This document shows, piece after piece, positions 6,028-12,838 of a stretch of DNA of 20,437 bases. Made by a program: the position numbers and the translations under genes. Every line of letters begins with the position of its first letter. Within the stretch, counting starts at the first letter, position 1. The notes below the pieces were generated by a model. The model was not told where the DNA came from. It was given only the letters and a program-made list of their open reading frames with translations, and searched no databases. Source of the stretch: a virus; IMG/VR virus record IMGVR_UViG_3300025012_000317, positions 1 through 20,437 of that record, one strand, 5' to 3'.

Positions 6028-6423
6028 CTAGAAAGGCACATCCTCGCCAGTGCCATTGTTCGACGGGAATGGTTCCGGCTCCTGCTGCTGCCCACCTTCC
6101 CCGCGAGGGCTGAGGAATTCCAACTCCCTCACGACCACCTCAGTCTTGTATCGTTCTCCCCCATCATTCGCCGTGTACTTCGTCGTCTTGAGTTTCCCCT
6201 CGATGTACACCTTGCTCCCCTTGTGGAGATATTCAGATGCCAGGGTTGCGAGACGATCCCACGCCGTGCAGTTTACCCACTCCGTACTCTCCTGCTGCTG
6301 CCCGCTCTTATCCTTGTACCGCTCAGTCACCGCGATACTGAACGATGCTACCGGAGTGCCGCTGCCGGTGTACCTTAATTCCACTTCCCGGCCCAAATTC
6401 CCTATTGCTTGTACTTTCAGCAT
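6028..6423 (-). CDS. ssb: Single-stranded DNA-binding protein
   Basis: Bacterial-type SSB of 131 aa. The OB fold occupies residues 1-105: MLKVQAIGNLGREVELRYT, then SFSIAVTERY, EWVNCTAWDRLA and VYIEGKLKTTKY. A short Gln/Pro/Gly-rich linker follows, and the acidic tip ends EDVPF, the hook that recruits replication and repair partners. ATG 6423 is preferred over the upstream in-frame codon at 6465 because it matches the family N-terminus, has GAGGT about five bases upstream, and avoids overlap with the zinc-ribbon gene. SSB works beside the YqaJ exonuclease and annealing protein encoded upstream and the primase/helicase downstream. Confidence 0.95.
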   Translation of the reverse strand: MLKVQAIGNLGREVELRYTGSGTPVASFSIAVTERYKDKSGQQQESTEWVNCTAWDRLATLASEYLHKGSKVYIEGKLKTTKYTANDGGERYKTEVVVRELEFLSPRGEGGQQQEPEPFPSNNGTGEDVPF

Positions 6424-6424
6424 G

Positions 6425-6589
6425 TTATACCTCTTCCTCTTCAAAGTTTTCGATACTAATTTCACTGGTGCATTTCCAGCACACAGCGCACTCTTCTTCT
6501 ATGACATCACTCTCGGCGGTAAAATTGTTTCCACCACAATCGGGGCAACGCCATTCCCGCACCAGCCGGTAGGTTACTGTCTCTGTCAT
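6425..6589 (-). CDS. Small zinc-ribbon protein, 54 aa
   Basis: A 54-residue protein starting MTETVTYRLVREWRCPDCGG with a second CAVCWKC cluster near residue 36 and an acidic tail (EEEEV). The two Cys pairs form a classic zinc-ribbon pattern. ATG 6589 overlaps the upstream stop by 4 bp and has GGAGG seven bases upstream; its TAA stop lies one base before the SSB ATG. It is probably a nucleic-acid- or protein-binding accessory of the recombination module. No family name can be given. Confidence 0.75.
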   Translation of the reverse strand: MTETVTYRLVREWRCPDCGGNNFTAESDVIEEECAVCWKCTSEISIENFEEEEV

Positions 6590-6831
6590 ACCCCCGCCTC
6601 CATGTCGAAGTTTGTCTTAGCCAGGTCGAGCAATTGCCGGATATCCTGCTTCGACTTGTGGGCGAAGTGGAGAAGGTCGATCATGAGGCCCAGGATATCG
6701 GTATCGAGTGTGTCCGCGTCGAACCCGTCCGTCTCCGGTGGTATCCATGCCGCCAGTGCCACCTTCGCCCGTGCTACCCGCTCCGCATTCGCCGCCTTTC
6801 TATCCGCAGCCCCCGGCATTGCTCTGGTCAT
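6586..6831 (-). CDS. Hypothetical phage protein beside YqaJ exonuclease
   Basis: An 81-aa protein starting at ATG 6831; a GTG one codon earlier is also possible, but AGAGGT is better spaced for the ATG. The central segment TLDTDILGLMIDLLHFAHK followed by DIRQLLDLAKTNFDME is typical of a short phage family commonly encoded next to recombination genes. No catalytic motif is seen. It overlaps the exonuclease stop by one base and the zinc-ribbon start by 4 bp. Confidence 0.65.
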   Translation of the reverse strand: MTRAMPGAADRKAANAERVARAKVALAAWIPPETDGFDADTLDTDILGLMIDLLHFAHKSKQDIRQLLDLAKTNFDMEAGV

Positions 6832-7436
6832 CACGATACCTCTTGCAATTTCTTGACGATGGTTTCAAGTTCCTCTGAAAACCTCACAAGTTCCGCCTGC
6901 AATGCTGCATGAAATTTAGTATCAGGCTCGGCCTTGATCATCAGTGGTTTCATGCCAGGATAGTACGAGACAAACCACCAGTAGTCGCGTCCGGTTACAA
7001 ACATGCTGCCCTGAACCTGCTGGTAATATGTCGATGGAATTTTGCCAGTGAGAAGATAATCAACGTGGGTAGCAAGTTGTGGACACTTGATCTCAATCCC
7101 GCCATTGTCACCAATCAACCCGTCAGGACTGCACCCCCATCGTCCATCATCCTCGATACACAGACCAACCTCCTGAACTTCCGCGTCATGCAGCATACAG
7201 AAGAGAAGCCTTGCCTCTGCCTCCATCTCGATCCCTCTTGACATCGCCGCCGACTGGTATGATTCTTCCTTGCTGCCTGTAATTTTCTCCCCTGCCAGTT
7301 GGTAGAGGTACTTCGTCCGGCTCTTGCTTGGCTCTCCCTTAGTTGTGACTATCTCGGAAAACTTACTGGCGGTCGGCAGGCCAGCACGATATGACATCCA
7401 TTCAGGTGATCCCTGGTCAACATTGATTATCTTCAT
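6831..7436 (-). CDS. YqaJ-type phage exonuclease
   Basis: Lambda-Exo-like 5'-3' double-strand exonuclease of 201 aa, the family's normal length. Conserved blocks are GSPEWMSYRAGLPTASKF at the N-terminus, RGIEMEAEAR (E70), SPDGLIG (D105), IEIKCP (E115, K117), and YYQQVQGSMFVTGR with WWFVSYYPG. Together these give the PD-(D/E)XK active site D105/E115-x-K117 of the YqaJ/viral recombinase family. It resects DNA ends so that the annealing protein encoded directly upstream (4-bp overlap) can pair single strands. It is the core of a Red-like recombination system. Confidence 0.93.
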   Translation of the reverse strand: MKIINVDQGSPEWMSYRAGLPTASKFSEIVTTKGEPSKSRTKYLYQLAGEKITGSKEESYQSAAMSRGIEMEAEARLLFCMLHDAEVQEVGLCIEDDGRWGCSPDGLIGDNGGIEIKCPQLATHVDYLLTGKIPSTYYQQVQGSMFVTGRDYWWFVSYYPGMKPLMIKAEPDTKFHAALQAELVRFSEELETIVKKLQEVS

Positions 7437-8182
7437 GGCTTGACCAGTGGCTTTTGCATGACTGCCGCCATGATAGTAGGAAGTTTACCTTGAGGAATTT
7501 CGCTCAACGCGCCGACAGCCGCCACCTTTTCGACGTACTCCATGAACTTTTCCAGGATGACCCCCCTCGACCTCATTTCAGCTTCTAAAACGTCAAGCTG
7601 TTCAGAGGTAACAGGGTCCATATCAGGATTGCCGCCTCCAGGGCCTACAAGGCCACCTGACGCGTTTTCTGTGCCGCCCCCTTGTGATGGTATTAGTGAA
7701 CCAGGAGAAGCGTTCCAGCCGCCTATATGAAGCTCTCCTTTGTGCCACAGGTCAAGTGCCGCTCCGAAGCGCATTGCCGCGTTCCTGAGAGCATCGCCTA
7801 TCCGCTCCTTTGTAGCATTTGCGCCAGATTTGCCTTGTGCATCGCCGTAACCAAGGCGGGTCACTCCGCACACGGTCAGTTTGATCCACATACCGCCGTC
7901 TTTGTCGAGCACCGGATATCCATCTGGACCAACCGAAAGAAAGTCCCAACTCCAAAACGGGTCAACAGAGAGAAGCCTGTCAGTAATCGCTGCATGCCCC
8001 ACATAATCGAGATGGATTATTTTAGGATGATGCCAACCGCCACAGACTGAGCAATTCTTCTTATCTGAGGCAGGACACTCGTTTTGTGCCTTGGTGCCTT
8101 TCGGGAGTTTTGACACCTGATTCGGTAAAAAATCTTCCCTGAGTAACTTCAATCTTTCAACCGCTTCTTTTGGTTCCATCAT
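7433..8182 (-). CDS. Rad52-superfamily single-strand annealing protein
   Basis: A 249-aa protein. Residues 55-150 carry the conserved core of a phage annealing family: DYVGHAAITDRLL, DPFWSWDF, MWIKLTVCGVTRLGYGDA, and the hallmark ATKERIGDALRNAAMRFG near 123-140. The hallmark resembles the Rad52/Sak core helix. A C36/C44/C47/H51-52 cluster looks like a small zinc knuckle before the core. A Gly/Pro-rich linker (about 155-190) leads to a C-terminal helical tail. Its position next to a YqaJ exonuclease (4-bp overlap) supports a strand-annealing partner role. The starts at 8182 and 8179 are both possible. Functional assignment is family-level inference. Confidence 0.75.
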   Translation of the reverse strand: MMEPKEAVERLKLLREDFLPNQVSKLPKGTKAQNECPASDKKNCSVCGGWHHPKIIHLDYVGHAAITDRLLSVDPFWSWDFLSVGPDGYPVLDKDGGMWIKLTVCGVTRLGYGDAQGKSGANATKERIGDALRNAAMRFGAALDLWHKGELHIGGWNASPGSLIPSQGGGTENASGGLVGPGGGNPDMDPVTSEQLDVLEAEMRSRGVILEKFMEYVEKVAAVGALSEIPQGKLPTIMAAVMQKPLVKP

Positions 8183-8475
8183 TTCTCTCCGTTAATTTTT
8201 ATCAGACCCTTACTCCGCAAAATCTCTTGCGTCCTAATCACACCCTCGTGAAACATCAGCGCCAATTCCTGCTGTGAATACTCCGACCACACCCGCCCAT
8301 CCACCGCATCGTGGCAGGCTGAACATGCGTAGGCCGCTGCCATGTCGGAGTTTTTGCGCCCCATGCCTGCACCGTTGAGGTGGGCTAAAATGGTGGTTTC
8401 GGGATTTGAATTGCAAATTCCGGGTAATCTCACCTGGCATGGTTGCCCTTGTGCTGACTTGCGTATTTTGCTCAT
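8179..8475 (-). CDS. YbcO-like (DUF1364) phage nuclease
   Basis: A 98-aa protein matching the DUF1364 family typified by YbcO of the E. coli DLP12 prophage. Seen here are KIRKSAQGQPCQVRLPGICN, PETTILAHLNGAGMG, and YACSACHDAVDGR. The two cysteine clusters (C13/C21 and C51/C54 with H55) form the metal-binding HNH-like core. The family is thought to act in recombination, alongside NinB/NinG-type functions. Neighbours are the annealing protein and a NinB-like gene, as in lambdoid nin regions. Overlaps of 1-4 bp on both sides indicate coupling. Confidence 0.88.
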   Translation of the reverse strand: MSKIRKSAQGQPCQVRLPGICNSNPETTILAHLNGAGMGRKNSDMAAAYACSACHDAVDGRVWSEYSQQELALMFHEGVIRTQEILRSKGLIKINGEK

Positions 8476-8657
8476 TTCCTCTTCCGCCTCTCAGCAAAAT
8501 TGGTGTTGCGGATATGCTCAAGCACCTCTTCAAGCGTCCCGCTGATAATGTGCCGTGGCTTCCCCTCTGCCTCACGAATCTCACCGATGATATAGTCAAT
8601 CTCGGACTGGGTTTTGTTCGTGAGATGATGCTTTAATTCATCCTCAGTGATTTTCAT
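8472..8657 (-). CDS. Hypothetical protein, 61 aa
   Basis: A 61-aa charged protein, predicted mostly helical, ending in a basic ERRKRK tail. ATG 8657 has GGAG about eight bases upstream; the gene overlaps its upstream neighbour by 14 bases and its downstream neighbour by 4. It has no recognisable motif. It is kept because of the RBS, the overlaps and its place in a continuous operon. Confidence 0.55.
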   Translation of the reverse strand: MKITEDELKHHLTNKTQSEIDYIIGEIREAEGKPRHIISGTLEEVLEHIRNTNFAERRKRK

Positions 8658-8835
8658 CCATCTTCTCCCTGAGTGCTAAAATCTGCCGGTCGATGTCGGC
8701 TATGTTCTCCTTCAGGGTGGTAACGTCCTCGACATCGTAGTGATTTGTCCGGTCTGCGTAGAGGTAGTCGAGTAGGGTGGTCTGCATTGCACTTCGCCGG
8801 TTGATGAGGTATTCTAATTCGTCTGCGTCTGTCAT
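8644..8835 (-). CDS. Hypothetical coiled-coil protein, 63 aa
   Basis: A 63-aa acidic protein with heptad-like hydrophobic spacing through most of its length (for example TLKENIADIDRQILALREKM), suggesting a helical hairpin or coiled coil. It starts by ATGA overlap with the NinB-like gene's stop; the ribosome binding site is weak (AAGAGA), so coupling probably drives translation. Function is unknown. Confidence 0.55.
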   Translation of the reverse strand: MTDADELEYLINRRSAMQTTLLDYLYADRTNHYDVEDVTTLKENIADIDRQILALREKMDENH

Positions 8836-9308
8836 TTTCTCTTGATCCCCATTGCTCCATAGTAAAGGTCTTCAGGTTTCGGCAGGATTACCCCGATACC
8901 AGCATAGTGAACCTCCATTGCCTCAAGGTATCGTGACATCTCCTTAACCTTCATGTCCCTCGTTACTGGGAAGTCGATTGCGCCGACCATGATTTCTAAC
9001 TTCTGCTCGTAGGTCAGCGGACGGATTACCCTGTCGTACACTTCACGAAACGCTTCATCTTCCCGCCGAATTGGTACGCCGAAATGCAGCTTGCAGTATG
9101 CCCGCTTATCCTCCGCTATCTCATCTCCCATATCAACAGCCGCATATTTGTACCAGTGGAACGCCAGCCGGTTTTGTAGGTTGCTCCGGGAATGGTCGAG
9201 GTCTTTGATTATGACCTCCTGCGGGCCTCTTGATTCCAGAATAGCCTTGCAGCGGTTGCTGAGGACTACTATGTCATCGGGTGATGAGATGATTATTGAG
9301 GCCTTCAC
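8832..9308 (-). CDS. NinB/Orf-like recombination protein
   Basis: A 158-aa protein starting at GTG 9308, which overlaps the upstream stop by 4 bp (GTGA) and has GGAGGA about nine bases before it. An in-frame ATG at 9398 would overlap the upstream gene by 90 bases and adds sequence unlike the family, so it is rejected. Conserved features are RSNLQNRLAFHWYKYAA, CKLHFGVPI, YEQKLEIM and PVTRDMKVKEMSRYL, as in phage NinB-type proteins. Lambda Orf/NinB loads the annealing protein at SSB-coated DNA. The neighbourhood (YbcO, annealing protein, exonuclease, SSB) fits that role. The family call is by recognition, without alignment. Confidence 0.7.
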   Translation of the reverse strand: MKASIIISSPDDIVVLSNRCKAILESRGPQEVIIKDLDHSRSNLQNRLAFHWYKYAAVDMGDEIAEDKRAYCKLHFGVPIRREDEAFREVYDRVIRPLTYEQKLEIMVGAIDFPVTRDMKVKEMSRYLEAMEVHYAGIGVILPKPEDLYYGAMGIKRK

Positions 9309-9715
9309 TCTGCCAGTTCCTCCGGGGTTGGTCTGCGCCAGGTGGTCCACATCGAAGTCGCCCCGCCAGAAGTCCATTTGTCGCCTCCGTTGTAGCACAA
9401 CAGATGCCCTTCCTTATTGAGCCTACCCGCAGAGTACCGTTTACGATTGCACGGACCCACAATCACCCGCTCCCCATCCCCAGGCACATCGAACTTCACC
9501 AACTTGCCGTCGATTATCTGGTGCAGGGAGTCTTTCCAATCGCCTTGCCATTCTGGCGTTGAGAATATTTTAATGCTTACCGCGTCGCCGTGAGTATTGT
9601 CCCACACGCTCTCGGTTGGGGTTGGTTTTTCATCATAAACCCACCACTTGCCGTCCTTGTCCTTCGCCGTCCACTTCCACCGTGGGGCAATCTTCAGCTC
9701 AATCGTTTCGCTCAT
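9305..9715 (-). CDS. Hypothetical protein, 136 aa
   Basis: A 136-aa Trp-rich, likely beta-rich protein (WKWTAKDKDGKWWVYDEKP; WQGDWKDSLHQI; WTTWRRPTPEEL). It has no Cys clusters or catalytic pattern that I can identify. The start overlaps the nuclease stop by 4 bp and the stop overlaps the NinB-like GTG start by 4 bp. Phage proteins of this style are common next to recombination genes but remain uncharacterised. Confidence 0.6.
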   Translation of the reverse strand: MSETIELKIAPRWKWTAKDKDGKWWVYDEKPTPTESVWDNTHGDAVSIKIFSTPEWQGDWKDSLHQIIDGKLVKFDVPGDGERVIVGPCNRKRYSAGRLNKEGHLLCYNGGDKWTSGGATSMWTTWRRPTPEELAE

Positions 9716-10047
9716 TCCATCACCTCATTAGATTGTTCATGCCACACCACCGGCAACCGCCCCTTGCCCATCACTAACCAAGACCGCGTTTTGTCGAGAT
9801 GGCAGAGTAGGAGCCAGTGATTCTTCTTCGCGTTAGTCCGAGCCTGCTTGACAAACTCAGGCACATTGATCAACTTACAGTTCTTCACTTCCACCGACAC
9901 CACCCGACCGTCAGGGTCTTGGCACACCAGATCATCCGTGGACAACCCCGAACTTGTATCAGCCAATATCAGCCAATCGCGGGATGTGAGCAGGTCTTTA
10001 GCTGCACGTTCGCCGCGCTTTCCCTTGTCTCTAGAGGACTTGCCCAT
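9712..10047 (-). CDS. Hjc/RecB-like PD-(D/E)XK nuclease
   Basis: A 111-aa nuclease with the small PD-(D/E)XK layout. The motif GKRGERAAKDLL holds E13; STDDLV holds D39; VSVEVKN holds E53-x-K55; a later EFVKQA helix follows. This order (R-x-x-G-x-x-x-E, D, E-x-K) is that of Hjc-type Holliday-junction resolvases and related phage nucleases. It would resolve or trim recombination and replication intermediates. ATG 10047 is chosen because GGAGG lies five bases upstream and it sits in a TAATG overlap; a GTG two codons earlier is less well spaced. Whether the substrate is a Holliday junction is inference. Confidence 0.75.
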   Translation of the reverse strand: MGKSSRDKGKRGERAAKDLLTSRDWLILADTSSGLSTDDLVCQDPDGRVVSVEVKNCKLINVPEFVKQARTNAKKNHWLLLCHLDKTRSWLVMGKGRLPVVWHEQSNEVME

Positions 10048-10397
10048 TACCACCTCCCGTGATAATTCGGCTTGCTAAACATTATCTCTCCAGTCTCAAC
10101 CCAGTGATTCCAGTTTTTCCGCAAGGCATCCGAGTCGTACTCTGCCGTGCGCCCTGTTCTTTTATAGACAGACATTATGGACTCAGCGGAAATAGCGAAG
10201 TGGTGATATCTGTTGAACTCCACAAGTAAACATCCGCAGCACGTTTCTCTCCCGTTGTCAAAACTCCAAACCTTCGGGGTCTGCCCACAAAACGGACACT
10301 CATGCCAATCGCCTTCGGGTACTTTGTAAAAATCGAGGTCTACAAAGTCGTAACTAAAACTCTGGACTATCCCGAAATCTATTGCTTCAAGGTTCAT
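10047..10397 (-). CDS. Lar-like zinc-ribbon protein
   Basis: A 116-aa protein with CPFCGQTPKVWSFDNG and CCGC near residues 34-56, followed by a helical C-terminus containing ALRKNWNHWVE. The spacing and the trailing A-x3-W-N pattern resemble the Lar/restriction-alleviation-like zinc-ribbon family found in prophages. That role is possible but unproven here. The start is in an ATGA overlap with the upstream gene; the stop overlaps the nuclease ATG. Confidence 0.6.
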   Translation of the reverse strand: MNLEAIDFGIVQSFSYDFVDLDFYKVPEGDWHECPFCGQTPKVWSFDNGRETCCGCLLVEFNRYHHFAISAESIMSVYKRTGRTAEYDSDALRKNWNHWVETGEIMFSKPNYHGRW

Positions 10398-10711
10398 CCT
10401 ACCGCCCTCGTCAGTTCAGACACAGCGATGTAGAGATACTGATCAATCAGTGCGAGGTGCCGCTCGTAGTTCTCCTTGCAATCCAGGGGCTGGGAAGGTA
10501 CTCGCTTCGGGTTAGACTCGGACGCTGCCTTGAGGTTAGTAATAGTCCGCTTGATCGTATCGACAAGTTCAGCGTTGTGCTGCTCTACCGTCTTCATTTT
10601 CTCCGCTCTCTCTTCTGCGTTCAAACAATGGACGCATACCGTTCTGCCGTCTGCCTGGATATACATCAGGGAATTGTCCCACTGATTGCCGCATATTTCG
10701 CATCTGGTCAT
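10394..10711 (-). CDS. Zinc-binding hypothetical protein, 105 aa
   Basis: Begins MTRCEICGNQWDNSLMYI and continues to CVHCLNAEE, giving two C-x2-C pairs of a zinc ribbon in the first 30 residues. The rest is predicted helical (residues 30-100). ATG 10711 is chosen over in-frame ATG 10717 and an earlier codon because GGAGG lies seven bases before it and it forms an ATGA overlap with the preceding stop. The role is unknown; the fold suggests nucleic-acid or protein binding. Confidence 0.6.
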   Translation of the reverse strand: MTRCEICGNQWDNSLMYIQADGRTVCVHCLNAEERAEKMKTVEQHNAELVDTIKRTITNLKAASESNPKRVPSQPLDCKENYERHLALIDQYLYIAVSELTRAVG

Positions 10712-11088
10712 CGACATACCTCCATTACATTGTCGCATCCGTTAGAACAGATGTAATCGTATTTGCCAGGACGGCGAATCTGCGCTAACCGATCCTTCCG
10801 CGATTTCTCAGACAATGCCTTGTACTCAGCGTTGCCCGTCTCATCGGCCATGCACTCGGTATGCAGAGGTTCCCAGATACGCTGTGAGTGCCAACCAAAC
10901 CGCTCGACCCTGCCGCGAAGACCGTCCTTGCTAATGCCGATGTGCGCTGCAAGTTGGGCGATGGTGAAATAGCCAGCGTCGGTGTCGATCAGGGTTAGAC
11001 GACCAGTGCCGTCTTGCTTGTTGATCATTACAGGGTTGCCTCTAACCTTTGTTGGCTTCACGATTGCACTCCTTTTGCAATTTTTCAT
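10708..11088 (-). CDS. HTH-containing phage protein
   Basis: A 126-aa protein. Residues 41-66 (YFTIAQLAAHIGISKDGLRG followed by RVERFGW) have the length and hydrophobic pattern of a helix-turn-helix. The N-terminus is basic (MKNCKRSAIVKPTKVRGNP), and two cysteines (CSNGC) lie near the C-terminus. AAGGAG is well placed before ATG 11088. It could be a regulator or an Ogr/Delta-style activator; nothing seen decides between these. Confidence 0.6.
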   Translation of the reverse strand: MKNCKRSAIVKPTKVRGNPVMINKQDGTGRLTLIDTDAGYFTIAQLAAHIGISKDGLRGRVERFGWHSQRIWEPLHTECMADETGNAEYKALSEKSRKDRLAQIRRPGKYDYICSNGCDNVMEVCR

Positions 11089-11117
11089 GATGGCTCCTTG
11101 GGTTGCGGGTTGATGGA

Positions 11118-11411
11118 CTACTGCTGCATCGAAAGCCGATACGCCGTGAAGGATTTCCTTGCCGCCTTCTTCTGCGCCTTGGATGGTCTGGGCCTGTGCT
11201 TGCCGGGGATGATGTACGTCCCGTCCACCGGAGTCTTGACGATCTTCTCCGTGCCATTAAGATGGACAATCTTTTGCAGCACACAAGACACATGCACCAC
11301 CTGACCGGCGAGTTTGCGCTTGGTCGCTGCCGCTACCTTCTTGCGCCGGGACTGGTATGCTTCGTAACTTTCACCTTCAAGACGCGCTGGGTTCATGTTC
11401 AGTTCAAACAT
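11118..11411 (-). CDS. Hypothetical basic phage protein, 97 aa
   Basis: Strongly basic protein starting MFELNMNPARLEGESYEAYQ, followed by RRKKVAAATKRKLAG and a C-terminal PGKHRPRPSKAQKKAARKSF tail. The NPARLEGESYEAY opening recurs in short phage proteins of unknown function. ATG 11411 has GGAG seven bases upstream, whereas ATG 11417 sits only one base from it. Basic character suggests nucleic-acid contact. A 29-bp gap separates it from the next gene. Confidence 0.6.
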   Translation of the reverse strand: MFELNMNPARLEGESYEAYQSRRKKVAAATKRKLAGQVVHVSCVLQKIVHLNGTEKIVKTPVDGTYIIPGKHRPRPSKAQKKAARKSFTAYRLSMQQ

Positions 11412-11421
11412 TGTCATTCTC

Positions 11422-12138
11422 CTATTTTTTTGCTTTACGCCGTTCGATGTGTGCCTTATGAAGTTTTTTTATTGCAGCCTCAGACGCATTGGGGATTGAT
11501 AAAAACTTGGAGCAATCTATCGGATCATCACTCATCATCAAGTCAGACAGCAGATGGACTAACGACCAATTTATCTCGACCCCATTCTTGACCTTTTTGT
11601 CGAAAATGATGACAGGTTGTTCCTTGCAGCACAAATGACCAGAAGATTTGTCTATTGCGTTCCCGTAGCCGGTGTTCCTGTCGCCGGTGTTCCCGTCGCC
11701 GGTGTTCCTGTCGCCGGTGTTCCCGTAGCCGGTGTTCCTGTCGCCGGTGTTCCTGTCGCCGGTGTTCCTGTGGCCGGTGTTCCTGTCGCCGGTGTTCCCG
11801 TAGCCGGTGTTCCTGTCGCCGGTGTTCCCGTAGCCGGTGTTCCTGTCGCCATCAAACGAAACCTCTTCAACCAGTCGAATTTCCATGGCAACATGCTTCA
11901 AGTCTGCACCTGGGCCTTCACCTCGCATCACTCCCCGCGCCTCAACCTTGAATATCCTCGTACCGGCATCGCTGTAAAAAGACCACGGGCCAGACGGATA
12001 CTCACAGAAATGGAACCCACTCTCACACATTGCGATTTCGCCATTGTGCTTATGCCAAACCCCCAACTCAAACTGAAACCCACGGCATTGCATGTTCTTG
12101 TCGGTGGCCTTGAAACCTTTTACTATTTCGTCGGTCAT
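11422..12138 (-). CDS. Phage NTG-repeat protein (DUF7666-like N-domain)
   Basis: A 238-aa protein of three parts. Residues 1-95 form a domain with MQCRGFQFELGVWH and CESGFHFCEYP, resembling the N-terminal domain of phage proteins annotated DUF7666. Residues 100-159 are 12 tandem five-residue repeats N-T-G-[D/Y/H]-[R/G], which would fold as a short pentapeptide-like or beta-solenoid rod. Residues 160-238 form a helical, basic tail ending IERRKAKK. AAGGAG lies six bases before ATG 12138. Role unknown; such proteins are usually early-expressed and variable in repeat number. Domain naming is by memory of family sequences. Confidence 0.7.
   Translation of the reverse strand: MTDEIVKGFKATDKNMQCRGFQFELGVWHKHNGEIAMCESGFHFCEYPSGPWSFYSDAGTRIFKVEARGVMRGEGPGADLKHVAMEIRLVEEVSFDGDRNTGYGNTGDRNTGYGNTGDRNTGHRNTGDRNTGDRNTGYGNTGDRNTGDGNTGDRNTGYGNAIDKSSGHLCCKEQPVIIFDKKVKNGVEINWSLVHLLSDLMMSDDPIDCSKFLSIPNASEAAIKKLHKAHIERRKAKK
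11662..11841 (-). repeat. Twelve tandem 15-bp repeats encoding N-T-G-x-x
   Basis: The unit is AACACCGGCGACAGG with variation mainly in its last six bases (GACAGG, TACGGG, CACAGG). Twelve exact-length units run without interruption. NTGYG and NTGDR units alternate at the start and then become irregular. Because the unit is a multiple of three and very GC-regular, all neighbouring frames also stay open (VAGVP-like and TGTPA-like shadows). Such arrays change copy number by slippage without frameshift. Confidence 0.92.
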
Positions 12139-12148
12139 GTCACTCTCC

Positions 12149-12229
12149 TTAGATTTGCACTGCGAATGAGAAAATACATACCGCCATCGTCGCGGCGATT
12201 ACTAGGTAGGACAGGATTGAGTTAATCAT
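12149..12229 (-). CDS. 26-aa single-span membrane micro-protein
   Basis: The frame reads MINSILSYLVIAATMAVCIF plus six more residues ending VQI, one hydrophobic span with almost no loops. ATG 12229 overlaps the upstream stop (ATGA) and has AGGGGTG just before it. Its TAA stop is embedded in the ribosome binding site (TAAGGAG) of the NTG-repeat gene. The tight fit in an otherwise unexplained 90-bp gap supports a real gene. Role unknown. Confidence 0.55.
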   Translation of the reverse strand: MINSILSYLVIAATMAVCIFSFAVQI

Positions 12230-12477
12230 CTCACACCCCTAAGCCTTTCAGCCGACTTGCGCCCAGCGTCGAGGTCGGACGCTTCGATGGTGGAGTAATC
12301 ACGGTTCCGGTTTCGCTCGTTCATCCACTCTGCGATTGCTGCCGCTGAAAATTTATAGGTGCGGGGTCCGGTCTTGATGTATGGGAATCCTTCTTCCTCC
12401 ATCAATCTTTTGATCGTTGGATACGAAGACCCCATGTGTTTCTCGCATTGTTTGATGTTAATGATAATGTCGCTCAT
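12226..12477 (-). CDS. AlpA/MerR-like HTH, possible excisionase
   Basis: An 83-aa protein with an N-terminal HTH (residues 7-35, KQCEKHMGSSYPTIKRLMEE) and a wing GFPYIKTGPRTYKFSAAAIAEWM. This is the HTH_17/AlpA layout used by phage excisionases and small regulators. It is the second gene transcribed from the switch on the lytic side, where xis or cro/cII-like genes are expected. It overlaps its neighbours by 4 bp. Whether it excises the prophage or regulates the early operon cannot be told from sequence. Confidence 0.72.
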   Translation of the reverse strand: MSDIIINIKQCEKHMGSSYPTIKRLMEEEGFPYIKTGPRTYKFSAAAIAEWMNERNRNRDYSTIEASDLDAGRKSAERLRGVR

Positions 12478-12734
12478 TTCGTCACCTTCTTAGCTAGGAT
12501 TTTCTCTTCGCGCTGTTTTCTGAAGAATTTTCTTAACCGGATATCCAACCTGTCACGCGGTCCTGCTGACCACCCCCAGATAGATATCCCGCTGACTTCC
12601 GCCAACTTTGTATAACTCTCCATCGAGATTGAAAATTTGTCTGCCTTGGCTCTTGACACCGTTAATGGGCAGACTCCTGCCGCCTCCGCTAGACGGTTTT
12701 GACTTGTGATGAATTCCACTTGCTTGTTTTCCAC
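12474..12734 (-). CDS. Cro-like HTH regulator, first early gene
   Basis: An 86-aa protein starting at GTG 12734 behind GAGAGG. Residues 12-50 (NRLAEAAGVCPLTVSRAKAD, then FSISMESYTKLAEVSG) form a helix-turn-helix typical of Cro/CII-size regulators. The C-terminus is basic. It is the promoter-proximal gene of the lytic operon, directly opposite the repressor gene, and the inverted repeat TGTTAA-N13-TTAACA lies just upstream of its start. Position and size make it the Cro counterpart; a CII-like role remains possible. Confidence 0.72.
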   Translation of the reverse strand: MENKQVEFITSQNRLAEAAGVCPLTVSRAKADKFSISMESYTKLAEVSGISIWGWSAGPRDRLDIRLRKFFRKQREEKILAKKVTK

Positions 12735-12745
12735 GACCCCTCTCT

Positions 12746-12770
12746 TGTTAAATGGTTATCTGTATTAACA
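12746..12770. promoter_or_regulatory. Operator candidate TGTTAA-N13-TTAACA
   Basis: An inverted repeat with 6-bp perfect arms and 25 bp total, 12 bases upstream of the first lytic gene. The size fits a repressor dimer site, and binding here would cover the early leader or promoter. I could not find a convincing minus-strand sigma70 pair in this switch region; a TATAAT hexamer at 12897-12902 (minus) lacks a good -35. Confidence 0.45.
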
Positions 12771-12838
12771 ATTACAACCACCATTTGACGACAAAGTACC
12801 ACCATCGAAAACGCAACGCAATCACAATTTTCTTATGT

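Noticed and set aside
6050-6856. 268-codon plus-strand frame opposite SSB and neighbours
   Set aside because: It lies antisense to four coupled genes with clear families and RBSs; its composition is Ser/Pro/Arg-rich with no motif.
9309-9398. Upstream extension of the NinB-like gene to ATG 9398
   Set aside because: It would overlap the preceding gene by 90 bp. GTG 9308 has a Shine-Dalgarno sequence and the usual GTGA overlap, and gives the family's usual length.
11662-11841. CRISPR-like array
   Set aside because: The units are 15 bp, contiguous without spacers, and translate as a regular N-T-G protein repeat.
11652-11894. TGTPA-repeat frame on the minus strand
   Set aside because: Same array read in another frame; it consists almost only of repeats and has no ribosome binding site.
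11617-12225. Long plus-strand frame with VAGVP repeats, collagen- or elastin-like
   Set aside because: It is the reverse-frame shadow of the 15-bp repeat array. The minus-strand frame has a good RBS, a non-repeat domain on either side and operon context; the plus frame has none of these.
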